Notes under the pieces: generated by a model
The model's database searches: none
What the model was told of the DNA's origin: nothing
Seen by the model: only the letters and a program-made list of their open reading frames with translations
Shown: positions 40,930 through 46,872 of the stretch, one piece after another
How positions within the stretch are numbered: position 1 is the first letter of the stretch
Layout of the letters: each line of letters starts with the position of its first letter
Position numbers and translations under genes: made by a program
Assembly: GCA_027315455.1 (NCBI GenBank)
Contig: DAHUXZ010000008.1
Span: 21,143-68,014 of the forward strand
DNA length: 46,872 nt
Direction: 5' to 3'
DNA from: Thermoplasmata archaeon
GTDB taxonomy: Archaea; Thermoplasmatota; Thermoplasmata; Lutacidiplasmatales; UBA184

Positions 40930-42789
40930 ATGGGCGCCCGACAGCGCATCTCGGGCCCCTCCCATGCGGATCGGGGCAAGAAGCGCGGGCCGACGAGCGA
41001 AAGCGGCTCGCCCAGCCCGACCGGGTCCGCCCCCGATGTCCCCGCCGCTCGGGCCTCGACCGGGGGCGTGCCCCAGCCCCGGCGCGGCTCGGTCGTCTCC
41101 CCTCCTCCGGCGTGGGAACCGGACGAGGTGACGCTCGGGTTCGCGATGGTCGCCGACGAGGGCGGCTCGCTCCGCGACCTCGCCGAGCCGGTCGTGCTCG
41201 CCACGATATTCATCGCGGCCGAGACGGAACGTCGCCGCCTGCTCGGACGCCTCAGCGGGGCGAACGAGGAGATCGAGGCGATCGCGAACCTCTACTGGCC
41301 GCTGCTGGTCCTCCCCGGTCCGACCGCTCCCGACATCGCGATCTTCGACGGCACGGGGGTCTGGAACCGCACGTTCCGCTACACCCTCCTCCCGCCCGTC
41401 GACGGGGTCGAGGCGCTCCTTAAGCGCCCTCCGCCGCTCCCCGACTGCCTCGCGCAGCTGCGGGCCCTGATGCCGTACTTCTCCCATGACCCCGGCGCGG
41501 AGGTGCTGACGGTCTCGGGCTTCTTGCCGGTCGATCCCCCGCTCCTGTTCGACGTCCTGTCCCACAGCGAGCTCCGCAGCGACCCCCAGTCCCCGCACGC
41601 CGGCTTCTTGCCCGCGCGCCACGAGGCGGCCTGGTACGAGGATGTCGTGCGCAAGATGCGCACATGGCTCGACCGCTTCGCGACGGACCTGGGGACGTTG
41701 GGCCACCTGCGCGACCGCATCCAGGCGCTCGTGACCGACAGCGTGGCCGCGATCGACGCGGAGTACGCCCGGGTCCAGGACGAAGTGAAACGGCGCTCCG
41801 GGGAGGCGATCGCCCGCTCGGACGCCCAGGTGACGGAGATTCGGCGGCGGTACGCGGCCGAGATGCAGCCCCACCTCGAGGAGCTGCGTCGGGCCCACGC
41901 CCTCATCGCCCACAGCGAGACGGCCGCCGCGACCGGCGAGGCCCTCGCCCTCCGCGCCCACCACCGCCGGGCCGATGCCGCGGTGCATCAGGCGCGGAGC
42001 CGGCAGGCCGAGCTCCACCTGCGGACCGGCCACCGGCAGATCGCCGAGCGCCGTCGGGCCCTCGAGGCGCTGAGCGCGCGGGAGCGGGGCGAGGTCGAGT
42101 CGGCCGTCGCTATCGTCGCCGAGACCGAGCGCGAGGGGGCGCGCCGTCTCGCCGAGATCGAGCTGTTCCGGGACGAGTTCGTCGCCACCGGGTCCGACCT
42201 TCTGCAGGCGATCGACGGCCAGCGGGCGGCCCGTACGTCGCAGCAGAACCTCCTCGCCGGCTACTTCATCCCGCTTCCGGCACTGGCGCCGGTCCGCGTC
42301 ATCTGGTTCCCGCTGTGGACCGTCGTCCTGCGCGGGCCGCGCGGGACCCGCCAGCTCCTCTTCCCCCCGATGCGCGTGCGCGGCGGGGCCGGCCTCACCG
42401 GCTCGCTTCGGAAGCTCTTCGGAGGGGTGGTCCTTCCGCTCGAGCCGAGGACCGAGCAGTTCGACACCGTCCTGCGTTCTACGATGGAGGAGGCGATCGT
42501 TACCGACCCGTGGCTCGCGTCGGCCGCGGTCGGACTGGCCCGGGCGGCGGACCTGCTCGTCGACCCGGATGCCCAGCGGCGCCTGCGCCAGGGCCTCGAG
42601 GACCTCCAGCGGGCCGGCTGGGTCACGGCCAAGCAGGTCCAGGAGTACCTCGCCGTGTTCCAGGAACGGCTCGAGCGTCGCTCGGCGCTACCGTCGGTCT
42701 CCGCCCCGCCTCCCGCTCCGCCGTTGGCGGCAGCCGCCGCCCCCCCCGGGGAGATGAGCCCGAACCGGCCGAACGACGCGAAGGGCTAG
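40930..42789 (+). CDS. Large coiled-coil protein of unknown family
   Basis: 619 residues. A disordered N-terminus rich in Ser, Pro and Gly (1-62) leads to a domain at about 63-245 with strands and helices (VTLGFAMVADEGGSLRDLAE; LYWPLLVLPGP; FRYTLLPPVDGVEALL). Residues about 250-430 are a long helical stretch with heptad-like Leu/Ala and many Arg/Glu (IRRRYAAEMQPHLEELRRAH; RRRALEALSARERGEVESAV), a coiled coil. A second folded region (440-600) starts YFIPLPALAPVRVIWFPLW and ends with helices (LRQGLEDLQRAGWVTAKQVQ). A Pro-rich tail follows. No signal peptide or membrane helix, no cysteine cluster and no nucleotide-binding loop are seen. It may be a scaffold or cytoskeletal-like protein (inference). 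The next gene converges 27 bases away. Confidence 0.7.
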   Translation: MGARQRISGPSHADRGKKRGPTSESGSPSPTGSAPDVPAARASTGGVPQPRRGSVVSPPPAWEPDEVTLGFAMVADEGGSLRDLAEPVVLATIFIAAETERRRLLGRLSGANEEIEAIANLYWPLLVLPGPTAPDIAIFDGTGVWNRTFRYTLLPPVDGVEALLKRPPPLPDCLAQLRALMPYFSHDPGAEVLTVSGFLPVDPPLLFDVLSHSELRSDPQSPHAGFLPARHEAAWYEDVVRKMRTWLDRFATDLGTLGHLRDRIQALVTDSVAAIDAEYARVQDEVKRRSGEAIARSDAQVTEIRRRYAAEMQPHLEELRRAHALIAHSETAAATGEALALRAHHRRADAAVHQARSRQAELHLRTGHRQIAERRRALEALSARERGEVESAVAIVAETEREGARRLAEIELFRDEFVATGSDLLQAIDGQRAARTSQQNLLAGYFIPLPALAPVRVIWFPLWTVVLRGPRGTRQLLFPPMRVRGGAGLTGSLRKLFGGVVLPLEPRTEQFDTVLRSTMEEAIVTDPWLASAAVGLARAADLLVDPDAQRRLRQGLEDLQRAGWVTAKQVQEYLAVFQERLERRSALPSVSAPPPAPPLAAAAAPPGEMSPNRPNDAKG

Positions 42790-42816
42790 CCGCCGAAGGC
42801 CCCGACGCGCCCGGGT

Positions 42817-43212
42817 TCAGCCTTGCCGGCGCCGGCGTCCGGACCACTTCGCGTTCCGGTCCGCGATCCACTCGAAGTTCTGGGCAAAGCTCGGACCGAA
42901 TCGGGTCCGCTCCTGCTCGACGGTCAGGCGCAGCCACGACCAGGGGCCCCGGAGCATCCAGCGGTCATGGGCGATCTCCTCCCGGAGAAGGCCCCGGCGC
43001 ACCAGCAGACCGACGATCTCGCCGAAGCCGACCAGCCGCAGGAACAGCGGGTACTCCGCCGACTCGAGCGGGATCGGCGCCGCCGGCCGCATGCCCTCGC
43101 CGGGGTAGTTGCGATGGTACCAGTCGAACGCCGACCGCATCTCCTCGGCCCCGGCCATCAACTCGAGGCGGAGGAGCAGGTCTCCCTCCTCCCAGTTCAT
43201 CTTCTCGGGCAC
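42817..43212 (-). CDS. Hypothetical protein, helical
   Basis: 131 residues, mostly helical, with Trp and acidic residues (NWEEGDLLLRLELMAGAEEM; AFDWYHRNYPGEG; LFLRLVGFGEIVGLLVRRG) and a short basic C-terminus. No membrane segment is clear; I do not recognise the family. The longest frame starts GTG at 43212, and an ATG at 43200 is the alternative. A TATA-like box (43241-43248) lies about 33 nt before 43212, giving a leader of about 7 nt, which favours the GTG. The gene converges with the coiled-coil gene. Confidence 0.6.
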   Translation of the reverse strand: MPEKMNWEEGDLLLRLELMAGAEEMRSAFDWYHRNYPGEGMRPAAPIPLESAEYPLFLRLVGFGEIVGLLVRRGLLREEIAHDRWMLRGPWSWLRLTVEQERTRFGPSFAQNFEWIADRNAKWSGRRRRQG

Positions 43213-43240
43213 GGTCGCCCCCGGAATCGCACTTGAGCCA

Positions 43241-43248
43241 TAGGTTAG
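43241..43248 (-). promoter_or_regulatory. TATA-like box for the 43212 gene
   Basis: Minus-strand TCTAACCT, centred about 33 nt from the GTG at 43212. Confidence 0.4.
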
Positions 43249-43288
43249 ACGCTCAAAGAACTGTCGCTCGACCGTGTCCGGCCCGTCC

Positions 43289-43306
43289 CCCTGGGCTCGC
43301 CCAGGG
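43289..43306. repeat. Perfect inverted repeat (hairpin 1)
   Basis: Arms CCCTGGGC and GCCCAGGG around TC. Together with the next hairpin it lies between the end of the cupredoxin-like gene (43365) and the promoter of the gene starting at 43212, all on the minus strand. Confidence 0.55.
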
Positions 43307-43322
43307 CCCCAGCGGCCGTCCG

Positions 43323-43346
43323 GGGCCGGGGCTCACGCCCCGGCCC
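43323..43346. repeat. Strong inverted repeat (hairpin 2)
   Basis: 10-bp arms GGGCCGGGGC and GCCCCGGCCC with a TCAC loop, 18 bases downstream of the stop of the cupredoxin-like gene. It may stabilise the 3' end or aid termination; no T-run follows. Confidence 0.55.
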
Positions 43347-43364
43347 GGCTCGCGTCAACCCCCG

Positions 43365-43919
43365 TTACGTTGCGGTGAGGGTCCCCCGGAGCCCGAACTG
43401 GCCGATCGAGGTCAGGACCGCGCAGCTGAACGGATACGGTCCCGGAGCCGGCAGGACGATCGTGAACGTCACGGTGGTGGGGGAGTTCACGGTCCACTCC
43501 GGCGGGATGGGCACGTTGAGGAAGAACTGCGGGGTCCGGATCGTGAAGGTGTGGCTGACCTGGTTCATCTGAAGGAAGTGGGTCGTGTAGAACATCGGGC
43601 CCTGGTGGACGACCATCACGCCTCCCACCGCACCGAGGACCTCGGCGGACGCCGGTCCGGCGACCGGTCCGACGTGCGGGTCGTAGTTCGAGATGGTGAT
43701 GACGAGGGGCACGTTCGACGGGAGCGACAGGGTCGTCGGCGTATAGACGTACGGGCTGGGCCCGTTGCTCGCGATGATGCTCAGGTTGGCGTAGACGGCC
43801 GGTGGCGAGCCTCCTCCGGTCGGCGGGGCCACCGTCGGGGGCGGGGCGGCCGCCCCGAAGGCGAGCACGCCGATCATGGTGCTCAGGGCGACGTAGCTGT
43901 ACCACGGAATGTGGGTCAT
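43365..43919 (-). CDS. Secreted cupredoxin-like protein with incomplete copper site
   Basis: 184 residues. An N-terminal hydrophobic segment (about 6-24) serves as signal peptide or anchor, followed by a Pro/Gly linker. The rest is a beta-sandwich: VPLVITISNYDPHVGP, VSHTFTI with His123, NVPIPPEW, VTFTIVLPAPGPYPFSCAV with Cys166 and a final LRGTLTAT. This is the cupredoxin order (His, then Cys), but the His and Met expected about 5 and 10 residues after Cys appear as Ser171 and Phe176. A normal type-1 copper site is therefore unlikely. The ATG at 43919 has a GAGGTGA ribosome site a few bases upstream and a TATA-like box (43951-43957) about 36 nt away. It is divergent from the sedolisin gene. 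Confidence 0.7.
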   Translation of the reverse strand: MTHIPWYSYVALSTMIGVLAFGAAAPPPTVAPPTGGGSPPAVYANLSIIASNGPSPYVYTPTTLSLPSNVPLVITISNYDPHVGPVAGPASAEVLGAVGGVMVVHQGPMFYTTHFLQMNQVSHTFTIRTPQFFLNVPIPPEWTVNSPTTVTFTIVLPAPGPYPFSCAVLTSIGQFGLRGTLTAT

Positions 43920-43950
43920 ATCTCACCTCGGGAACGAGAGACGCGGCCGA

Positions 43951-43957
43951 CCCATAG
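43951..43957 (-). promoter_or_regulatory. TATA-like box for the cupredoxin-like gene
   Basis: Minus-strand CTATGGG, centred about 36 nt from the ATG at 43919. Confidence 0.4.
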
Positions 43958-44095
43958 TCGGCCCGTCGACCCCGGTTGACCGACCGGGGCCCGGGGGGCC
44001 GCGCGGCGGCGTCGACGCCGTGGACGACCTCCCGGCTCCGGGGGGCGGTCTCGCGACGCCCCGGAGAGCGAGAAACCGGCTCGTCCCGGTCGGAA

Positions 44096-44103
44096 CGATT
44101 ATC
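44096..44103 (+). promoter_or_regulatory. TATA-like box for the sedolisin gene
   Basis: CGATTATC, centred about 34 nt before the ATG at 44134. Confidence 0.5.
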
Positions 44104-44133
44104 CACCGGACGCGGGTCGGCCCCCCAGATCCC

Positions 44134-45378
44134 ATGGGACCATCGCAGCCGACCCCCGAGCGTCGTCTTCCCCGGACCGCCGTCGCTCTTCTTGCGGTCG
44201 CCGTCGTGGCCGCCCTAGTGGTGCCGAGCGCGGGCGCGATCACCCCGGCCGTGGGCGCCTACGCCCACCCGGACCTGATCTCGGCCCAGGCGCGGGGGCT
44301 CGCCGTGACCTGCTCCACGGCGGCGCTCTGCCCGTCGATGGTCCGGCAGGCGTACGGGTTCTCGAGCCTTCTCTCGAACGCCTCGACCAACGGGACCGGC
44401 CAGACCGTGGTCATCATCGACGCCTGCGGGGACTCGGGGATCGCCTCCGACCTCAAGACGTTCGACTCGACCTTCGGCCTCCCCTCGGTCAACCTGACGG
44501 TCTACACCCCGCAGGGCAAGCCGTGCTCGGACCCGTTCGGCTGGGGGATCGAGACGGCGCTCGACGTGGAGTGGGCTCACGTCATCGCCCCCGGAGCGTC
44601 GATCGCATTGGTCGAGGCTCGGACGGCGAGCACGGCGAACCTCTTCGGAGCGTGGAACTACTCGCTCTCGCACCACCTCGGCAACCAGATCTCGAACAGC
44701 TGGGGCGGCTCCGGCGGCTGCTCCTCCTCGGCCCGCCACCTCCTGTCGACGGCGACCTCGCAGCACGTCACCCTCCTCGCCTCCTCCGGCGACTCCGGCG
44801 CGTGGGGCTCCGGCCAGACCCTCGCGGCCCAGCAGCCGGCGGACTGCCCGACGATCGTCACCGTCGGCGGGACGAGCCTCCACGTGAACGCCTTGGGCGG
44901 CTACATCAACGAGACCGCGTGGAGCGGGAGCGGCGGCGGCTACGTCCCGAAGACGAAGGAGCCGCGCTACCAGTCGACGGCGAAGATCGCCGACTCGTAC
45001 AGCGAGCTCGCGAAGCCCGACGTCGCGGCGGTCGCCGACCCGAACACCGGTGTCTGGGTCTACGAGGCCGCGGGCGGGGGATGGTACATCGTGGGCGGGA
45101 CGAGCGTCGCCTGCCCGATCTGGGCCGGGTTCCTGGCCGACGTCAATGCCTGGCGCGCCTCGGGATCGCTCACGGCGCTCGGGAACGTCGACCCGTTCCT
45201 CTACACGACCGTCTACGGCGCGAGCGGCTCCTCCGCCCACTACGCCAAGACCATGAACGACCCCATCTACGGGAGCAACGGCTGGTCGGCGGGGACGGGC
45301 TGGGACCCGGCGACGGGCCTCGGGAGCTTCCAGGCCTACGCGCTCGCGGCGCTCCTCGGGACCAGCCCCGCGGCGTAG
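44134..45378 (+). CDS. Sedolisin (S53) family serine-carboxyl protease, secreted
   Basis: 414 residues from the ATG at 44134; the longer frame from 43909 starts before the promoter. Signal peptide about 12-36. The catalytic set is visible: Glu140 and Asp144 in WGIETALDVEWAHVIAPGAS, Asp220 in LLASSGDSGAW and Ser324 in GGTSVACPIWAG. GTGWDPATGLGS near the C-terminus is the calcium-binding region of the family. These proteases work best in acid and cleave proteins outside the cell. Unlike most sedolisins it lacks the N-terminal pro-domain (usually 140-180 residues): only about 50 residues separate the signal peptide from the catalytic domain. Expression is probably from the TATA box at 44096. Confidence 0.92.
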   Translation: MGPSQPTPERRLPRTAVALLAVAVVAALVVPSAGAITPAVGAYAHPDLISAQARGLAVTCSTAALCPSMVRQAYGFSSLLSNASTNGTGQTVVIIDACGDSGIASDLKTFDSTFGLPSVNLTVYTPQGKPCSDPFGWGIETALDVEWAHVIAPGASIALVEARTASTANLFGAWNYSLSHHLGNQISNSWGGSGGCSSSARHLLSTATSQHVTLLASSGDSGAWGSGQTLAAQQPADCPTIVTVGGTSLHVNALGGYINETAWSGSGGGYVPKTKEPRYQSTAKIADSYSELAKPDVAAVADPNTGVWVYEAAGGGWYIVGGTSVACPIWAGFLADVNAWRASGSLTALGNVDPFLYTTVYGASGSSAHYAKTMNDPIYGSNGWSAGTGWDPATGLGSFQAYALAALLGTSPAA

Positions 45379-45408
45379 GGGCGGCCCGCCGCCTCGCGGA
45401 CCGGCCCC

Positions 45409-46350
45409 CTAGGCAGGGCCGGCCGGGAACCGCTCGCCGGCGACGGGGCGTTCGACGGTACGGGCGAGCGCCGCCGCGATGGCGTCGGCGTCGTTCGGCA
45501 TCGGCACCCGATGGTACGCGATCCCGTGCCGCTCGGCGAAGGCGCGGACCTCGACGTCGAGGTCGTAGAGGGTCTCGAGGTGGTCGAAGACGAAGCCGAA
45601 GGAGGCGACGAGCTGGGCCGTCGCGCCGCGCGCCTTCGCCTCGACCATCCGCTCGGTGATGTCGGGACCGAGCCACGGCTCGGTCGTGTTGCCCGCGCTC
45701 TGGAAAGTGAACCCCCAGCGCACGAGCCCGGCCGCGGCGGCGATCGCCTGCGAGGTCTCGGCGAGGATCTCCGGATACGGGTCGCCCGCGTCCCGGAAGC
45801 GCTTCGGCAGGCTGTGCGCGGAGAGGTGGACCCAGGCCGTGGGGTCGTCCAGGTCGGCGAGGCTGGCCCGGATCGAGCGGGCCCAGTGGCCGATGAGATC
45901 CGGGTCGAGATGCCAGCCGGCCTTCAGCTCCACCTCGATCGGGGACCGGGCGGCCCGCACCCCCTCGGCGAGGGTGGCCCGGTACGGCTCGAGGATCCAC
46001 GTCGACGCGTACGGAGACAAGGGCACCGCGACGGCGCGGCGCACCCCGTCGGCGGCCATCTGGGGGACGACGGTGGCGATGTTCGGCACCCAGTGCTTCG
46101 TCCCGAGGTAGACGCGCGGGCCCGCGCCGGACCGGGCGAGCCGCCGTTCGAGCTTGGTCCGCAGCGAGGCGAGGATCGCGTTCTGGGGCGAGCCGCCGAT
46201 GATGGCGTAGCGCCGCTCGTACTCGCGGACCATCGCCGGGGACGGCGGCCGTCCCCGCAGGACGTCGGTGAGGTAGCCGGTGAGGTCCGCGGCCCCCGAC
46301 GGACTGCCGTAGCCCATCAGGAGGACCGCCATCGGGGATGCGTCGCTCAC
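45409..46350 (-). CDS. hemH: Ferrochelatase
   Basis: 313 residues from the GTG at 46350, which overlaps the hemE stop (GTGA, 46347-46350). It inserts iron into a porphyrin, the last or second-last step of haem synthesis. AVLLMGYGSP opens the chain, YAIIGGSPQ and VYLGTKHWVPNI follow, the catalytic His179 is in WVHLSAHSLPKRF, Glu224 is in FQSAGNTTEPWLGPDI, and the region SFGFVFDHLETLYDLDVE matches the porphyrin-binding segment. The length is typical of the short bacterial form without an iron-sulphur cluster. Whether the substrate is protoporphyrin or coproporphyrin cannot be told from this window. Confidence 0.94.
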   Translation of the reverse strand: MSDASPMAVLLMGYGSPSGAADLTGYLTDVLRGRPPSPAMVREYERRYAIIGGSPQNAILASLRTKLERRLARSGAGPRVYLGTKHWVPNIATVVPQMAADGVRRAVAVPLSPYASTWILEPYRATLAEGVRAARSPIEVELKAGWHLDPDLIGHWARSIRASLADLDDPTAWVHLSAHSLPKRFRDAGDPYPEILAETSQAIAAAAGLVRWGFTFQSAGNTTEPWLGPDITERMVEAKARGATAQLVASFGFVFDHLETLYDLDVEVRAFAERHGIAYHRVPMPNDADAIAAALARTVERPVAGERFPAGPA

Positions 46351-46871
46351 GCGGCGGCCTCCCGCCCTTCGGCGTGCACGAGGTCGACGAGCTGGGCGAC
46401 CCGGTCCGGGTCCGTCGAGGGAAGGACCCCGTGACCGAGATTGAAGACATGGCCGCGGTGGGTCGGAACGGCCGCGAGCACGCGCCGCGCCGACCGTTCG
46501 AGCGCCTCCCGGCTCCCGAGGAGCGCGCCGGGGTCGAGGTTCCCCTGGAGCGCCGGCTGCGGGCCGACGCGGGCCCGGGCGACGTCGAGCGGGACCCTCC
46601 AGTCGAGGCCGAGGGCGTCCGCGCCGAGGCCCGCGAACTCCTCCAGCAGATGGCCCGAGCCGATCGAGAAGTAGATCGTCGGCCGACCGAGCGGGGCCAG
46701 GGCGGCGAACAGACGGCGGAGCCGGGGAGCGACGAACTCCGCGTACTCGGCCGCCCCGAGGATCCCGGCCCAGGTATCGAACAGCTGGAGGGCGGCCGCC
46801 CCCGCGCGGGCCTGCATCCCGAGGTAGTCGACGGCCATGTCGGTCAGGCAATCGAGGATCCGACCGAATCG
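46347..46871 (-). CDS. hemE: Uroporphyrinogen decarboxylase, partial (N-terminus beyond right edge)
   Basis: About 174 C-terminal residues, open to the right edge of the window. The enzyme removes four carboxyl groups from uroporphyrinogen III to give coproporphyrinogen III. Family blocks: ALQLFDTWAGILGAAEYAEF, the IYFSIGSGHLLEEFAGLGAD strand and turn, ALGLDWRVPL, LQGNLDPGALL and FNLGHGVLPSTDPD. The stop overlaps the hemH start, so the two haem genes are translated together. Confidence 0.93.
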   Translation of the reverse strand, partial: RFGRILDCLTDMAVDYLGMQARAGAAALQLFDTWAGILGAAEYAEFVAPRLRRLFAALAPLGRPTIYFSIGSGHLLEEFAGLGADALGLDWRVPLDVARARVGPQPALQGNLDPGALLGSREALERSARRVLAAVPTHRGHVFNLGHGVLPSTDPDRVAQLVDLVHAEGREAAA

Positions 46872-46872
46872 T

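Noticed and set aside
41664-43979. Plus-strand frame of 771 codons over the coiled-coil and hypothetical genes
   Set aside because: Arg/Pro/Gly-rich, crosses two genes and two hairpins; no domain is visible.
1-46872. tRNA, rRNA and CRISPR arrays
   Set aside because: No TpsiC-like GTTCGAATCC signature, no rRNA-like stretch and no regularly spaced direct repeats were seen on reading through.

Overview
The window is about 47 kb of very GC-rich DNA that reads as archaeal. The evidence is a TFIIB-like cyclin-fold protein, TATA-type boxes at fixed distances before many genes, many GTG starts apparently used without a leader, zinc-ribbon membrane proteins, and cell-surface proteins with N-glycosylation sequons, PEGA-like and PKD-like repeats and C-terminal membrane anchors. 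An archaeal-type P-type proton ATPase, a formate-tetrahydrofolate ligase and a sedolisin protease fit an uncultured, high-GC member of the Thermoplasmata. That placement is inference: there is no rRNA, and I saw no tRNA.

Layout. 1-4.3 kb (minus strand): two multi-pass membrane proteins, one cut by the left edge, then two SAM methyltransferases and a degenerate Nudix protein. 4.5-7.0 kb (plus): a membrane-anchored collagen-like protein, a two-domain retropepsin-like protein and a coupled pair (conserved hypothetical, then zinc-ribbon membrane protein). 7.0-8.8 kb (minus): an intact tyrosine recombinase and a VOC protein. 8.9-10.7 kb: an ABC-2 exporter pair. 10.8-14.9 kb: a methyltransferase, a DUF3237-like protein, an MBL-fold hydrolase, 3-methyladenine DNA glycosylase I and an alpha-alpha-toroid protein. 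14.9-15.7 kb: a decayed stretch with remnants of an aldo/keto reductase and a methyltransferase. 15.9-17.3 kb: a divergent, internally duplicated TFB-like protein. 17.5-23.2 kb: an AlkZ-like protein, a cation/proton antiporter and the P-type ATPase. 23.4-25.1 kb: two zinc-ribbon proteins and a frameshifted MBL pseudogene related to the intact one at 12.1 kb.

25.2-30.8 kb holds two large convergent surface proteins: a BNR/PEGA protein and an esterase with PKD-like repeats. Next come an F420-type reductase, a DoxX-like protein, a second ABC exporter, formate-tetrahydrofolate ligase, an MFS exporter and a MarR-ABC-permease operon. The right end has an orphan coiled-coil protein, a small hypothetical, a cupredoxin-like secreted protein, a sedolisin and the haem genes hemH and hemE (hemE cut by the edge).

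Working together: the MarR operon and the neighbouring MFS exporter look like a drug-efflux block. The antiporter and P-type ATPase lie next to each other and both move cations or protons. hemE and hemH are coupled by a GTGA overlap. TATA-to-start distances fall into two groups: about 24-30 nt (leaderless) and about 33-38 nt (leader of 7-10 nt). I used this to choose several starts.

The most unusual items are the duplicated TFB-like protein without a zinc ribbon, the archaeal collagen-like protein beside a retropepsin-like protein, the orphan coiled-coil protein at 40.9 kb, the palindrome at the MarR promoter, and the pseudogene cluster.
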